In this document: one piece after another, positions 35,143-49,016 of the stretch | Layout: every line of letters starts with the position of its first letter | How positions within the stretch are numbered: the first letter of the stretch is position 1 | NCBI RefSeq assembly: GCF_036417845.1 | Contig: NC_089979.1 | Span: forward strand, 25,423,958 to 25,487,957 | Direction: 5' to 3' | Source of the DNA: Apteryx mantelli | Lineage: Eukaryota; Chordata; Aves; Apterygiformes; Apterygidae | Length of the DNA stretch: 64,000 nucleotides | The notes under the pieces: model-generated | Told to the model about the DNA's origin: nothing | Database searches by the model: none | What the model saw: only the letters and a program-made list of their open reading frames with translations | Program-made: the position numbers and the translations under genes

Positions 35143-38100
35143 CTGAAAGAGAAAGGGAGAGATTAGCAGGGCAGCATCCGCAGCAAGTGCCTCAGAGTGT
35201 CAGCGAGGGAGGACGACCTGCCAGGTCGCATCCAAAGGACTCTCTAGTCTGAAGAGAGACTGAAGTAGAGTTTCGATGCCTAAATCAAAACACATGAATT
35301 TATAAACCCTTGATAAGCTACTGCCTAAGCTCAGAGTGACATTATCTCCCCGCGTGCTTTATTGTTTTGCTTTGAAGTTCCTCTGGCATTGAGGTCTGCA
35401 ACCCTGCATCTACCCAGGATTTCCCCATTTTCACTAGAGTAGGTCAGGTTGGAGTTTATTTTATATGTAGGCCTCATAAAATCCTGCAAGGTAGGACTCT
35501 GTGCATGTGTGTGTGTATGAGAGAGAGAGAAGCTGAACTTAGGCTGAGGAAAAAGCTGAATCCATTTCCCACTTTTGCGCATACAGCCTAGACACTGAAC
35601 TATCAGACCGAAGGGGAACCACAGCCCCCACATCTTCCAGACATATTTTATTTAGTCCCAGCTGCTAATTTGGAGCCCATGTTGTATTATTCAGGAGAGG
35701 GTCTGAGGCATCTCATTATCTGTTTGAAGCCTCTGGACATCTCCTTAGCAGCCTGTATGTGATACTGGCAGCCTAAAGGTTTAAAATAAATCCTCACCCT
35801 CAGGATTTCTTTGCTGAGTAAGGAGTTGGTGAAAGGTGGACAGAGCTGACGCTTTGGGTCCCATCACAAGGCACCGACCTCCCCCCATGAGCTATAAACA
35901 GTGTCAAGGCAACTAACACAGGGGTCTGCATTTCTTTCCAGGGACCAGGATCTTCAAACCATGACTGGATTTAGCTCACAAACAGAATATTTAAGTAGTG
36001 CATTTTCAATCCATTTAGCTATTGTCATTCCTTCACTACAAAATGAATCCTGTTTAAAAGACAGCAGGCAAAGATTTTTGTATACGTCGCCAGTCCAGAG
36101 AAGTCTTGCAACACACATCATTTAGAAAAGAGGCTGATGTTTCAACTATGAATCTAGTTCAACTAGATTTCCTTTTGGAATGTGCTCTTCATTTGTTGAA
36201 TCTAAACTAAGTAGGTTGTGATTACTCAAGTAAAATGTAACAAATTCAAAACAAAGTAAGAATAATAAGAAGAGTCAGAGTGTAGAGAAGATCTTAAAAG
36301 AAAGGTAATTAATCATCAGGAACACAGTCCCTCAGCTGGGATCCAGCTTCTTCCAGAGCTTAGGAGTGTTCGATTTCAGTTTTCTGATTCATCCTAGTGT
36401 AGATGCAAAACTCAGATTGGCAAGGAGATCTGCACTTTCCAAAGAGGAATGGGAGAAAGGTGGGGGAAGAAGGAAGGATTCAGGTCTGGGGATTTAATTC
36501 CAAGCATTTTTCTTGTAGCTATTCCAGAAGTTCAGAGGGAGTTTAAGAACTGCATGCATCTCATAATGATCCTGTTCACAGTCATGAAATACTGCTTTAA
36601 TGGCAACCTTTGCTCATCGTCAGCATTTCACTTCTTGTACCATAATTGAAATAGGTGGAGTTGTTTAACAAAGTAGTACTCAAAGTGAGCAGAGTTTGCC
36701 AAATTCTAGACTGCGGTGATGCTAATGATATGAGAAAAGCCAAAAAATACCCCCAAATCCCAACAAGCAGCCTACATAATGATTGAGAGTTGTACTGTAA
36801 GATGGCAGAGTTATTATCTTAAAATAATATTTACAAGTGAAAACTGGTACTTTGAATTGTCCAACTGAGAGCAAGATTTCAGAAGAATTGTTTCTGATGA
36901 CAGGGCAGTTTCCATCTCCTACAATTTTAACACATCAGAAAAGAAAGCGTAAGTGTTTTGTTTTTGTTTTTTTTTTCCGAAAAGCGAAATGTTCTTTTAG
37001 TTCAAATAGCCCTGGAATAGGTTTTGAAACCTAGGAAATGATTTTGCTGTCTCTGATAAAATGACCTCCCCCAAGCTCATGTGACAAATTATGTCACTGT
37101 CCAGCTGTTAGAGCAGGAAGCTCAGAAATCCCACTTTAATCTGAATTTTTTCCCCTGAATTTATGATAACTCCCAGTATATACATGAGGTAAGATAGTTC
37201 TCACCAAATCAACTTGCAGACTTGTACTAAGCAAAATGTTTGCAGATTTTACGATCGCTTCTGTATTTTCTTCATAATGAAAGTAGGTCTCATTGTATCC
37301 AATGAGACACAAAGGTTGCATCATCTTTAGAAAAGCTTTTCTACATTTCATTTATATCCTCTTCCAGGACCTTATCAGTGCAGATATTAGAAAAGGCAGA
37401 AATTCCCCTCCACAAGATGTCACAGAGAATTTTCTGCAGAGAGCCCCCAAACCTTGGCCACCAGTCCTGTAGCCAGGGCCCTCCGAGGGCTGTTAATGTG
37501 TCAGACGGTGGAGAGCAAAGCTGCTGGGCCTTCTCTCAGCCCTTGTGAACCAGCAAAGCTCCCCAAGACTTTGCTCAGCAGAAGGGTCAGAGACCAAACA
37601 GAAGACTAAAAGTAGTTTTGTGGGGGGCTGCCAGGCACCAGGATGGCTGCAGTAACTGGAGCCAGCCACAGTTCTGGATTTCCTGCTCGAGGGAAATGTC
37701 AGTATTTCAAAAGTTCCCATGAAGCAGAATTTGTTTGTTTGTGTCTTTTTTAATAGAGTAGAAATAATGACACATTATTTCTGAAGCTGCATATGTTCAC
37801 CAAAACCTCAGCAGCCACTAACTGAAATTGTGACTTTTTGGTTGATTTCAACCTGACCACCAAATACAGTTAGTTTCTGCTGGGGAATCCAAGGGTTAGG
37901 AGCACGCCACCCGTCCCTTTGCCACTGGGGGTGTCCAAGCTCCCAGACTCCACAGTGAAACTCGCAGCCCAGCCTGCGCAGCCAGGTGGCTGAGCTCCCT
38001 CAGACTGTGGGTCTGCTGTAGACCAGGGCAGCCCTCATAGTGAGTCTGCCCAAAACTGCAGCAGTCAGGAGTGGAAACCCATCCCGTTGCTAGGCTTCCC

Positions 38101-39459
38101 ACTATGCAGCAAGGAGCCTGGAATTGCTCGGGAGTGCTCAGCTTTTCCTGCTCCTGGTGGCAGAGCCAGAAACTGGGAGCAGTTCAGGTGAGCTCTCCCA
38201 AAGCTCCCAGGCTCCACATGAGGATCTGAGACCTGGTCAAACTCACACATCCTACACTCTCCTGCAAACCAAGAGCAGTCAAACACTTAGGCCCAAGACT
38301 CAGGGCTCTTAATTCTCTGTCTCATGTGGAGAGTATGGAAAGCCCTCAAGGCTCACATAGAGCTACAGATCTTAATGTTCCTGATGCTGGGGAATTTAAG
38401 TGGGTGGACTGTCCCGAAATGGTAGATATGAAAGTCGAAGCTTATCAGCTGGGTAAGAAACCAGGCAAGGATCTGGCAGAATCCAACCAACAAATCTACA
38501 AGAGTTTTTCACCTTCAATTAAATCCAAATTGTGTAACTGGCAAACTCCACTGAAACTCTGTTTTATCAAAACATTTCTGACCAGCTCCATCATAAACAT
38601 GTTTTATAAGTCTTTGCAAGTTGATACATGTACCCACTGACCTCAAAGGAAATTGGATTGATTTCAGTGGCACAGTTTCAGCCCCTTTCACCTCAACCAA
38701 AGAAATATGGTGTCCTGTGAGGGTTTCTGTGCAGAACTGAGAAGACAAAGATGGGAGAAGATGTGGAGTGGTAATAAATTCTTAATATATACCTGCAAGC
38801 AATAGAACTTTGCAGATAACCTCCTGCCTTTTTTCAAAATTGGTTCAAATCTGACTTTATTAGAAGCTGCCTCAGAAAATGATATTTCCTTGTTTCTCTG
38901 GATATTGATTATTTTTGACAGCAACATTAATCAGAACACAAACTTCAATGGTCCACTGAATTCTTCTTATGCTTCTGAAAAGGTGGTGAAGCACAAGAAG
39001 TCACATATGCAGACAGTCATAGGTAATTCAACGAAAAGTTTCCAGAAAGTCACACTGTAGCACTGCATATACTTACAAAGTGCTTACAAGGTCTTCAGTT
39101 GCTCTGTTTTAAATTACAGATTTTCACAGCTAGCCTGCTCTCCAAATGACATATCAAACAGACTCAGTAATCCTCAATCCCAGGATCTAAACATAAAGTG
39201 TTATTTTAAAAGGCTTCAACAGCTTATTCATTTAAGCAAATCTGTAAATGGAAATAGTCCTAGCAATAAACACAGAAACTATGCTTAATAATTGGCTTTT
39301 CTCTTCAAAAAGGGACCACAGTAAAATCATGTAAATGTTTTACGGATTCTCCTTCAGCACACAACTTTGAAATGGCCCTGATCTGAACAAGTAGGGGAGA
39401 CTGAGTGACAAGGAATTATCAAGCAACAGACAGCATCGTTAAAGTGAATATGTTCTTAC
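35143..39459 (-). other. NIPAL2: NIPAL2 intron (4.3 kb)
   Basis: GT-AG intron. It has a small GT then GA dinucleotide tract at 35506-35530. The 37.5-38.3 kb part is moderately GC-rich. No gene or transposon recognised. Confidence 0.9.
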
Positions 39460-39556
39460 CCAGTAGTGCTACCATCATTAACAAAACCACGATGTGCTTC
39501 ACAGCCTTTCTTTTGTAAAAATAGAGGAGAATGCAGAATATGATTATTTCTAAGAT
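39460..39556 (-). CDS. NIPAL2: NIPAL2 coding exon
   Basis: The acceptor cttccag and donor gtaag flank 97 bases starting in phase 0. The peptide is ILEIIIFCILLYFYKRKAVK followed by HIVVLLMMVALL, with human counterpart ILEILIFCILLYFYKRK. It encodes one membrane helix, a short basic loop (YKRK) and the start of the next helix. Confidence 0.96.
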
Positions 39557-42500
39557 CTGGAAGTAAAAAGGAAGAAAATTAGAGCTGTTAAATTACATAA
39601 TAAATCCTTCATTCAAAGTCTTTTAGGTGTCACATTCATCTACTCTGCTCTAACAGTTCAAAGGAGAATTACTCTATTAAGCATCTTTGACTAAAAAGTA
39701 ACCTTATCACCAGTCAGCTGAGTTATCAAGCAATTGTTCTCGTATATCTTTTGTATTGTAGAGAAAGTTAACTTTAAGCATTTATTCTTTCTTTATTTTT
39801 TCTTTTTGCTCATCTATTTTCTCATTGGTAGCATTAAGAAGACGTTTTTAATGTGACAGCAAAGTTACCCACGTTTGCTAGAAATAAGTCTTATAGAAAC
39901 TCCATGTTTACAGTCCCTACAGAGTGCAGCACTTACCTGGAGGAATGGCCATCTCTCCTTCTAGCAATGGTTTTCTAGTGTCCACCCCTGTGGCATGCAA
40001 GCTCACTTTTTGCCACCCTCTTTGCCCTTCTCCCTGACCCTAACCAAAAAAATCTTTAACACTGTCTTTTTGTTCAAACCTGCTGCCACACATCATAGTA
40101 CGAGGGAAAGCATTTATTTCGTGTGGTGGTTTTCAAATCACAGGCTACCTGTCAGAAGAGTACCTGGAAAAGCTCTGCAACACACTAGCAGATCGTGCTG
40201 CAGGACATCCACAGTTGCCGAAGCAGCTTTACTTACACTGTACACAGTCCAAATTTGCTCCCTCAATAACATCTGACAGCTCAATGACTGACAGTTAAAT
40301 TTACTGAATTGCTATTAATATGTCTCCTTGCAGATTCCCTTAGTAACTCTTGCTTTTTGTGCAGTGCCATTTCAGCAGCAGCGGCTCAGCAGAAGCTCCC
40401 TGCTATTACCAGCTATGGAAGTCACCACTAGACCTCGCTCTGGGCTGAAAAGCCAGGCAAGTGAGACGGCTCCGGGGAGCAATAGAGTCTGCCAGGCTGG
40501 CAGACAGCAGCCCATCTCCAAACAAATATTCATTCTACTCTCATTTTACCTGAAAAGATGACTGAGAGGGAAGAAGGCAGGTTACCGGCCTGCCTCCTAC
40601 CAGGGTCCTGCTGTGGCCCTCAAAACCCTCCTGATGAAGACCAGGTCAAGGAGAGTACTCAGGTGGTGCAGCTGTGGCTCTACGGCTGTGGCTCTGCAGC
40701 TGCTTTCTGTGATCACCCCTGCAGCTGTGGCCGAGGTAACTTTTGCCAGTGATGCCTGGGAGGTGGGAAGCCCAGGAAGCAAGGGCACGCCATGGTGACA
40801 CCGCTCCAGCTGCACTCAGCTCAGGGAGAGGCTGAGGACAACCTATCTGCACATGACAGAAACACCATGGCCTCCTCCTTCCCCTGCGTACGACTCTGGA
40901 GGCTGGCCTGTACATGTGACGACCTCTGTGTGTCCTCCCAGGTCTGATCCTGCAAATATCACATGCAACCATGGAAAGCCCAGGTATCTGGAATGGGGAC
41001 CCAATCATGGCCATAACCAGGAGGGCAGGGTGGCAGGTGACTGACCTCCTGCAAAACCCATTGAACTTCTGCCCTCACCCTCCCTCCCACCTCAACTGGT
41101 ACCTGCTAACCAGCTCCAGGCTTCTACATCCTCAGCATCTTGAAAGCACAGATATTCTCCCTCCTACCCAAGGCATAAGGCAGTAGCTCAAATCCCCCTT
41201 ATACCCACAGAAAACAACAAGTGCCAGAGCCAAAGAAGCTTCTGTGAAGCCCAGGAGGCTGGTGGAAATGGGGATGATGGGGATCTCTGCACTGAGAGAT
41301 GCTCAGAAGCCCAGTAGCTTTAGAGGCTGCATGAAGAAAGAGAAGTTTATGTGTGCATGTCAAGATGCAATCAAATGGGGAAAATAAAAAAGACAGAAGA
41401 GGAGATTGTCCTCATTACTGAATTTGATTCTTCTCAATTTTTTACTAAAGAAACAAATCCTAGAAAAACCTTATTTCTCTCTCTCTTTGGTTCCATCACC
41501 ATGTTACTATTTTATGTTTTTTAATGCCACTCCACTCTTAGCCCAACAATAGCCATAAGGCAGCACTGGAATCAAAAAGGTCTGTGTGTTGAGCTGATAA
41601 AATTTCAAAAGAAACAACTGAACAGTTAGCAGCAATGGTTATATAATGTAACATAGCCAATTTCTCACCTTGGAGAAAGAGCACACCAGGAAAGGAGTCA
41701 TCTGCTACAGTCAGCTACTAAATTTCTCTATCACACTAATGAACCCCCAACTTAGTAGTGTTCAAAAATATTAGCAGAACATAATTATGCTTTAATTAAT
41801 TTTTGATTTACCTTCATAATTATCCTTTGCTCCCAAAGACAACCAAAAGGCAATTGCATCTCAGAACATTACTGATAACACTGATTTAGCTTTTATATCA
41901 CATTTCTTAAAAAAATCCCAAGGAAACCAACAATCACAAGATTTAAAAAAAGCATACTATTTTCTGCAAACATGCGGTATTTAAAAAATATTTTGCTATT
42001 AGTTAAACAAATGCATTTCTGGGCTAATAATCTTTGCAATCTATTATGGAGTGCTGGTCTCATCTCCCCTCATAATGACTTCCCTTCCCACCATACTAGC
42101 ACCCAGGGGTGAAAGCTGGGACACTGTATGATAGAAAAGAGGCTTTTGCTCCAATCTTGCACAAACTAACTTCACCAGCTTCCCCAGGTTTATTCAACAG
42201 TGTAATAGTGGGTACATCCAAATTAGGAAACAAGGTAGGAGTCATATTAGGAGCTGCAGACATGTGAGGCCACCCTGGCCTCCCCATGGAAAACTAGGGC
42301 AGTGTCTTGAGGGAACTCAAGGAGAGGAGAAGTAAAGGCAGCAGCTTTGCTGTTCATACCACTGGCAAACACATCTTAGGGCTAGAGGGGAATATCATGT
42401 TATCAGGCTGCAGCTACAACAGACTTCAAATTGCTTCAGTTGCTATTTTGACAGTGAACAATTGCTAACAGAATGGAAGAAAGCTGTGCTAAGTAAACAT

Positions 42501-45500
42501 GCTCCATATGAAAAGGTGCCCAGGCTAAGAAAGAAATTCCGGAGGTTTCACAGGTATCCTCTTCCTTGATGCACCAGGTCAGGACAGGCATACAGGATGC
42601 TGTGACAGGGACAGGGCCATAGCACTGGGTGAGAGAGCAGTGTGGGACCTACTCCCCCACCGTGTGACCCAAGCACCCTTCACCTCTCCCAGACCCACTG
42701 AGCAGTTGTCACAGAGCAGGACAGAGACTGCATCCCATGTGCATAAACCTGTGAGACAGCCCTACTGCAGGCAGCAGTTGTACTTCAGGTATTGACCTGT
42801 TTTATATCACCTGGACATTCTTAACAGATCCCATCGTAGCACATAAAGGGAAGCACCGTTGTCTACGCGGTCACTTAGATTTCAAACGAGACAAGAACAA
42901 TCTTCCACAAAACAGGCCCAGGGAAAATCGCTCGTCCAGGGCACTGCTGGATCTGCTGAAATGCTGTCTCCTGCCACCTCCAGCATGCTGCATGCTCTGG
43001 CACGTCACCATGACCTCCAAGAGCAGAAGGGAGCGCCGAGCACCACCAATCTCGACTGATCCACGTTTGCCACTGCTAGCTCCGTGCATCAGCCCTCCAT
43101 CAGAACCCTGTCATCAGTTCTTCTTTTGCTAAAGAGCTACCACAAAACTCTATTGTGGTCTCTCTCTGCTTAAAAGCAAACCAACCCACCAAAAAAACCT
43201 GTGTCTGAAAGTAAACAGCCAAGCAAAACTGCCAAAGGAACATAAAGGAGTCCCTGACAACAGGCTCCGGAAGGGGCAGGCAGGTCTGCATGCTTGGCTG
43301 GGGCCACCTCCTGGGAAAGCCTGTAAGAGCAGTGGTGGTACGTGGCCAAGGACAGGCAGTCCTGAGGACGCACCTGCAGAGAAAGCTGATGTTTGCTTTT
43401 GATGGCTGTCATTTAACTTTACTCAGCTCTGCCAAGTCTCGCACACTGAGCATGAAATTCAGCCAATTAGCACTCACCTCATGCTCCCCAGCAGCCAAAC
43501 TATTCTTCCTGTATTTGTGGTGCCACGGTTCTCTGCCACTCAGTGACCCACCAGCAGGTCACCTTTAGCCACTAGGCAAGGGAGAGGCCATGGCACTGAG
43601 CCACATGGCAAGCAGAGTGCGTGGCTCTAACAGGATCCCACACAGAAGGGCATCCTTCTGGGGTGCCCCAGCTGTTGCCTACGATTGTGTCCTGAGCACT
43701 ACCCAAAATGGTGCCCTCTCATAGCTGATAGTTGTGGCAGTGTTAAATACAAATGCCAGGAATGGGAAGTGTTTAGATTAGCTCAGCTTCAGGTATTCTG
43801 TTTAGAAGAACTGAAGGAACTTGATCTGCTTAACAATCATTTTTGCTATTACAACTAATCTGTGCTGAAGTCCCTTCAAGCCCACATCTCATCAAGATTT
43901 TTATATTCATGATGTTTTCCATGTTTCTAAGCATTACCAGAAGGCACCAGATCAAAATACCACAGTCTCCCTCAACTGTTTTTCTAGGACATAACAGCAG
44001 CATAGGGATCAATGAACCAGGAGCCTTCTTCTAGGTCTTCCAGGCACTTTGAAGGAAAAACAGAAATTCTCTGAACCTGATTTTACAGAGATTAAATATT
44101 AACAACCCAATGTTCTTCTGTTTAGGGAAACCTAAGAGCTTCATCATAATTGATGTCCTCTGTAGTGACTAAAAATGAACCTAAGCAAAAGAGAAAAAAA
44201 CAAGATAGGATAGTCATTCTTGCTCAGACATGATTATGTTACTGCAAAGGCTCAGGAAGTGACTCAAAGTTGCCTCATGTGGCAACTTCAGGCTATTTTT
44301 TGCAGACCTCCTCTGATGCCAGTGGAGTGCCACGTGGGCATGGTTTATCACCCACACAGAACACTTTGTACCATTGGGGCTTTATATTTTTCAGCAGACC
44401 TCACATTGGGGCTACTTTTAGAAAGTTGGACTGCATTATACTGCTGTACTGTCTCCTCTCTCTATATATTTATACTGGAAACTCTGCAGCTTCTGCTGTG
44501 CTTTTTATATCTCAGCAGCCAACCTGTGCTAGGCGTTTTACAAACAAATATGAAGAGCTAGTTCCCTGCCCAGAGAGAATGTTTACAGCAGGATTTGTCT
44601 TAACTTCCAGCAGCATGCCAGCCTAATCAGGCTGGTATTGGAAGTCTTTTGTGGAGCCTTTCTCATCCCCTTCTTCTTTGAACACAAAGCTCAAAACAAA
44701 TGAATCCAGGAAGCAGAAGGAACAAATCAAGCAATGTGTTGAATGACAATAGAGTCAACAAGACTTCCTGCATAGTTGGTCCTTCCCTGTAGCCCATGCT
44801 GTACCTGCAGAATTGGATGCTGGCTGAGGCCGGGGAAAGCGAGAAGAAGAGAAAGTCTAGGGGTTTCCTACCACCGCCTTATAGTCTCTCCTAGGAAGAA
44901 TAAAGCAGTTTTCCTAGGTATTCAACTGTGTTCTTATGACCTTTTCCAGAAACAAAGTCAAAGATGTCTTCAGATGGGGAAGAGCCATTCTCCAGCAACC
45001 TGTTGGTTTTGAGAAAATGTGGGCTTCTGGACACCATCTCAAACTCCAACACCATCTGGCACAGAAATTTCTGATGCCACCAGGAGTGGATGGGGAACTT
45101 CCTCCCCCCCGCCATCTCTACACAGAAGGTGACACAGTAATTTAAAAATACTATTTAAAATACCAGGCTTTTTGTATTACCTACAGGTGGAACAGCATGG
45201 TAAAGGGGATATTCACTAGAGAGAAGGTCCTCCAGCACCAACTTAGTCTCCTGTCCTGAATCACCTCCTAAAGGAGTCCCTCTCCCTCTGCTGATTACTG
45301 TACAGAGATTTGCTGAAGCTCTTGCTGAGGCTGAAGTTAACCCTTGCGAGTACCCCAACCCCCTCCTCCCCCCACCCAAAAACCCTAGAGAGGCCTTCAG
45401 AAGCCTCTCTACTGCCTGAGTGAAAGTGCATGTTATGATGTAGGGAGCATGATCATTAATTTATTCCACTGAGCTGTATCTTTGAGGAGATTTGAAAATG

Positions 45501-46482
45501 TACAAAAAAACTGAGCATGAGAATCAATATTTTTTAGTGTTAACTTGTACTTTCTGCTTAACCAGTAGCATCACGAATAGTAAAGGTGTATTTAATGCCT
45601 GAAGGCTTGCTCAAAGATTAAGATCCTTAAACTGTCTACTCTAGAAGTAGCTTTCTAACTGAACTTCCTACTGAGAAAAGCCTGGGCACTAATAATGTAG
45701 CTGAAGTGAGGCACTTTACTGGGAAAAAGTAACATTTCTGAAGCTCACATACTGCATCTTCTATATTCAACTGAAGGAACAAATATTCAGCATTCTAGAG
45801 GGAGAGAGAGAAATTCCTCCTACTCACTCTGGTCTTGATTGTGATGCTAATTAGATGCATCAAAGAAGAAGGATGGGGTTTGAAGTTTGTATACAGATAC
45901 TTTCAAATCAAATCGGTATTTTTGCATTTGAATTCAAACTCAGGTCCAGGTTAACAGTAGGCGGCAGTGAAGCAGGCAGTCTCTCCACATCTCTACTCCA
46001 TACAAAGCTCATTTTGGCCAGGCTCAGCAATGTGAGGATAAAACAGAGTGGTAGGAAGACTAAAGCACGACCAGAAGGATACATAGCCTAATTTTCAAAA
46101 GCACAATTCTATCACATTCCAGAAAAACACTATAATTTAGATGTACATGCAGACAGTGTGGCATGAACACATACGTAGCAAGCATTACCAGTGCCAATAC
46201 TTAGTCTTTCCCTCAAGTCCACTAAAAAATAAAATCTTTTCTTTCTCATCAGTCTTGCACAACTGTGACTTTCCCTTGGCACATAGCTTGAAAGACATCT
46301 TTTGGTTCAGCAGATTTTCAGCTTGGGGACTGGGTGACCCAAGGACTTGCTCTCTTTCCTATGAAAACCGCACAGGGAGCAATTTATCTTCCAGAACAAG
46401 TTTCAGACACTAATTCATAATGTTGCAAAAAGTCCAAGAACCCCAGTTATTCTAATTTAAGAACTGTAATTGAGATACTCAC
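39557..46482 (-). other. NIPAL2: NIPAL2 intron (6.9 kb)
   Basis: GT-AG intron. The 40.3-41.1 kb and 42.5-43.6 kb parts are GC-richer, with small internal repeats such as ggctgtggctct near 40.67-40.70 kb. Open frames there lack family resemblance. A pyrimidine-rich tract lies near 45.36 kb. Confidence 0.9.
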
Positions 46483-46604
46483 CGCATATATCACAAAAGG
46501 CCAGCTCACTAAGTAATTCTGTACTTTCTTTGCTGTGAGCTCTTGGGGTACATTTGGAGTGAAAGTCACCAACAGGTATGTTCCTGCTACTGCCAGCGTT
46601 CCTC
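46483..46604 (-). CDS. NIPAL2: NIPAL2 coding exon
   Basis: The acceptor ctttaaag and donor gtgag flank 122 bases that enter with two bases of a Gly codon and leave in phase 0. The peptide is GTLAVAGTYLLVTFTPNVPQ followed by a polar loop and YLVSWPFVIYA. Human has GTTLAFAGTYLLVNFAPNI and YLVGWQFLIYV. It encodes one full membrane helix and the start of the next. Confidence 0.95.
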
Positions 46605-47718
46605 CTTTAAAGAAAAGGCAGGTTACTTTGGTAATACGCATAATCATGACTGTCCTTGCTCTCCAGCTCATTTGGAAATAGCTTATAGCAGAAAATTTTA
46701 GTCCATTTAATCAGATCAGGACTTAGGAAATTGTATTCTTATCTAGTATAATTTTTAATTAACACTCAAAGGATTCTGGAAATACGGAAAAAAGCTGTCA
46801 GTAAAGCCTCATGAATTAGGGCTCCAATTCAGCAACACGTTTTCAGATATTCTTGATTCTAATACCAAGTGCATGACAAAGGAGAATCAATCCTCTGTAT
46901 TTCTCATAGGCACAAAGCAGATCACATAAACTCATCCTAAACTGAAAGAACAAGTTGTTTATTGAGGCAGACAGCTAGATCATTAAACAGTGCAAATAAA
47001 TACAGCTCTTCTGAAGTCAGTGTGACCACAGAGATCTACACCAGCTATGGACCTGTCCTTGAAACTTTAAGCATAACAGATATATTCCAGTCCAATGCTT
47101 ATGTGAAGCTGTCATGAAGCCAACATTTTGGCCACTCCCTGTTGTATTTGCAGACCTATGAACTGTTTTATAAAAGGTTGAATTGCAAGAGACTGTTCAG
47201 CCATCAGGTTCTCGGGGCCCCTTTTCAAGGTCAAACTTGCCTTATTGTGCTTTTAATAAAAATCTGGAAGTTCTGCCTTGTGGTCGGCCAGCTGACAAAC
47301 ACAGATGTTCATGGAGGTATCTAGATACAAGTGAGCCGATCATGAGCTCATAAACTGTATTGGATTAAATAAGATATTAGCTAATCAATTTTTTTTCAAG
47401 TAATCTTTAAAAATTCTTGGCAAACCTATATATCAGTATGGAATACAAGGCTTAGGAATACAAAACAAAGCACATCCGGAGGACTTTGCTGGCACTGCTA
47501 TCACACACAGTTCCTTTGGAAAAGCAAAACTGTTCTATATTTATGTGCTTGCAAAAACATCACCATATTTCCCATCATACAGCTCATTCCTATGGAATGT
47601 AGCAACATTGTTAAATCCTTCTTGCAAAGTCTAACCCACAGAAATAAAATAAATCAGTGCTGAAAACTACTTAAAGCAACACACAATGTATAAGACCATA
47701 AGGGAAACATGATCAGTC

Positions 47719-47742
47719 GGGGGGGGGGTGGGGAGGGGGGGG
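47719..47742 (+). repeat. G-rich tract, potential G-quadruplex
   Basis: Runs of ten, four and eight G separated by single T and A residues on the plus strand, with one T and one A interrupting 24 bases. Such a tract could fold as a G-quadruplex on the template strand of NIPAL2. It may also vary in length. Confidence 0.75.
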
Positions 47743-47858
47743 CAGTTTTTGAATATAGCAGCTGAGCTGGCAAACTTGGATCCCAAACCTAAATAAATGT
47801 TATATAGTATTCCTGGAACAATACTGAACAGATCTCTCCAAAGAGAGAGGGGAGAGCA

Positions 47859-48937
47859 GTGGATGGTGTCTCCCTTGACTTCAGCAAGGGTTTTGACACT
47901 GTCTCCCATAACATCCTCATAGACAAGCTCAGGAAGTGTGGGCTAGATGAGTGGACAGTGAGGTGGACTGAGAACTGGCTGAATGGCAGAGCTCAGAGGG
48001 TTGTGATCAGCGGCGCAGAGTCTAGTTGGAGGCCTGTAGCTAGCGGTGTCCCCCAGGGGTCAGTACTGGGTCCAGTCTTGTTCAACTTCTTCATCAATGA
48101 CCTGGATGAAGGGACAGAGCGCACCCTCAGCAAGTTTGCTGACGATACAAAACTGGGAGGAGTGGCTGATACACCAGAGGGCTGTGCTGCCATTCAGAGG
48201 GACCTGGACAGGCTGGAGAGGTGGGCGGAGAGGAACCTCATGAAGTTCAACAAAGGCAAGTGCAGGGTCCTGCACCTGGGGAGGAATAACCCCATGCACC
48301 AGTACAGGTTGGGGGTTGACGTGCTGGAAAGCAGCTCTGCGGAGAAGGACCTGGGAGTGCTGGTGGACACCAAGTTAAGCATGAGGCAGCAATGTGCCCT
48401 TGTGGCCAAGAAGGCCAATGGTGTCCTGGGGTGCATCAGGAAGAGTGGTGCCAGCAGGTCGAGGGAGGTGATCCTTCCCCTCTACTCAGCACTGGTGAGG
48501 CCACATCTGGAGTACTGTGTCCAGTGCTGGGCTCCCCAGTACAAGAGGGATGTGGCACTACTGGAGCAAGTCCAGCAAAGGGCTACTAAGATGATTAGGG
48601 GACTGGAGCATCTCTCTTATGAGGAAAGGCTGAGAGAGCTGGGCCTGTTTAGCCTAGAGAAGAGAAGGCTGAGAGGAGATCTTATTAACATGTACAAGTA
48701 TCTTAAGGGAGTGTGTCAAGAGGATGGGACCAGACTCTTTCAGTGGTGCCGAGCGACAGGACGCGAGGCAATGGGCACAAACTGAAACACAGACACTTCC
48801 ATCTGAACATGAGGAAAACCTTTTTCACTGTGAGGGTGACAGAGCACTGGAACAGGTTGCCCAGAGAGGTTGTGGAGTCTCCTTCTCTGGAGATATTCAA
48901 AAGCCACCTGGACACGATCCTGTGCAATGTGCTCTAG
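47859..48937 (+). pseudogene. CR1 pol fragment, frameshifted
   Basis: A 308-codon frame (47859-48785) covers the RT palm: GVPQGS at residues 63-68 and FADD at 93-96, with the catalytic aspartates kept. CR1 usually has Ala where this copy has Gly in DFSKGFD. Near 48738-48741 the frame shifts: it goes on as FQWCRATG to an early TGA, while the neighbouring frame carries the expected [28 protein letters not shown] and [17 protein letters not shown] to a TAG at 48935. The CR1 at 1340-1684 reads SVVPSD in one frame, which supports a lost base here. It begins without its own start and is a dead fragment. Confidence 0.92.
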
Positions 48938-49016
48938 GTGACCCTGGTGGAGCAGGGGGGTTGGACTAGATGATCTCCAGAGGTCCCTTCCAACCTCAGC
49001 GATTCTGTGATTCTGT
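47859..49016 (+). mobile_element. CR1 LINE, 5'-truncated, with most of the RT domain
   Basis: A 1.16 kb copy running from inside the reverse-transcriptase domain to the 3' end. It has RT motif A ([12 protein letters not shown]), [10 protein letters not shown], the catalytic FADDTKLGG, the C-terminal pol region, the 3' UTR motif ggttggactagatgatctcc and a terminal gattctgtgattctgt. The missing 5' part holds ORF1 and the endonuclease, so the copy cannot move by itself. It lies antisense to NIPAL2 inside an intron. The 5' edge is approximate because flank and element differ gradually. No target-site duplication is obvious. Confidence 0.96.

Noticed and set aside
44220-44626. Two overlapping plus-strand frames of 113 and 118 codons
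   Set aside because: They share the same DNA in two frames inside a NIPAL2 intron, and I see no motif or splice support.
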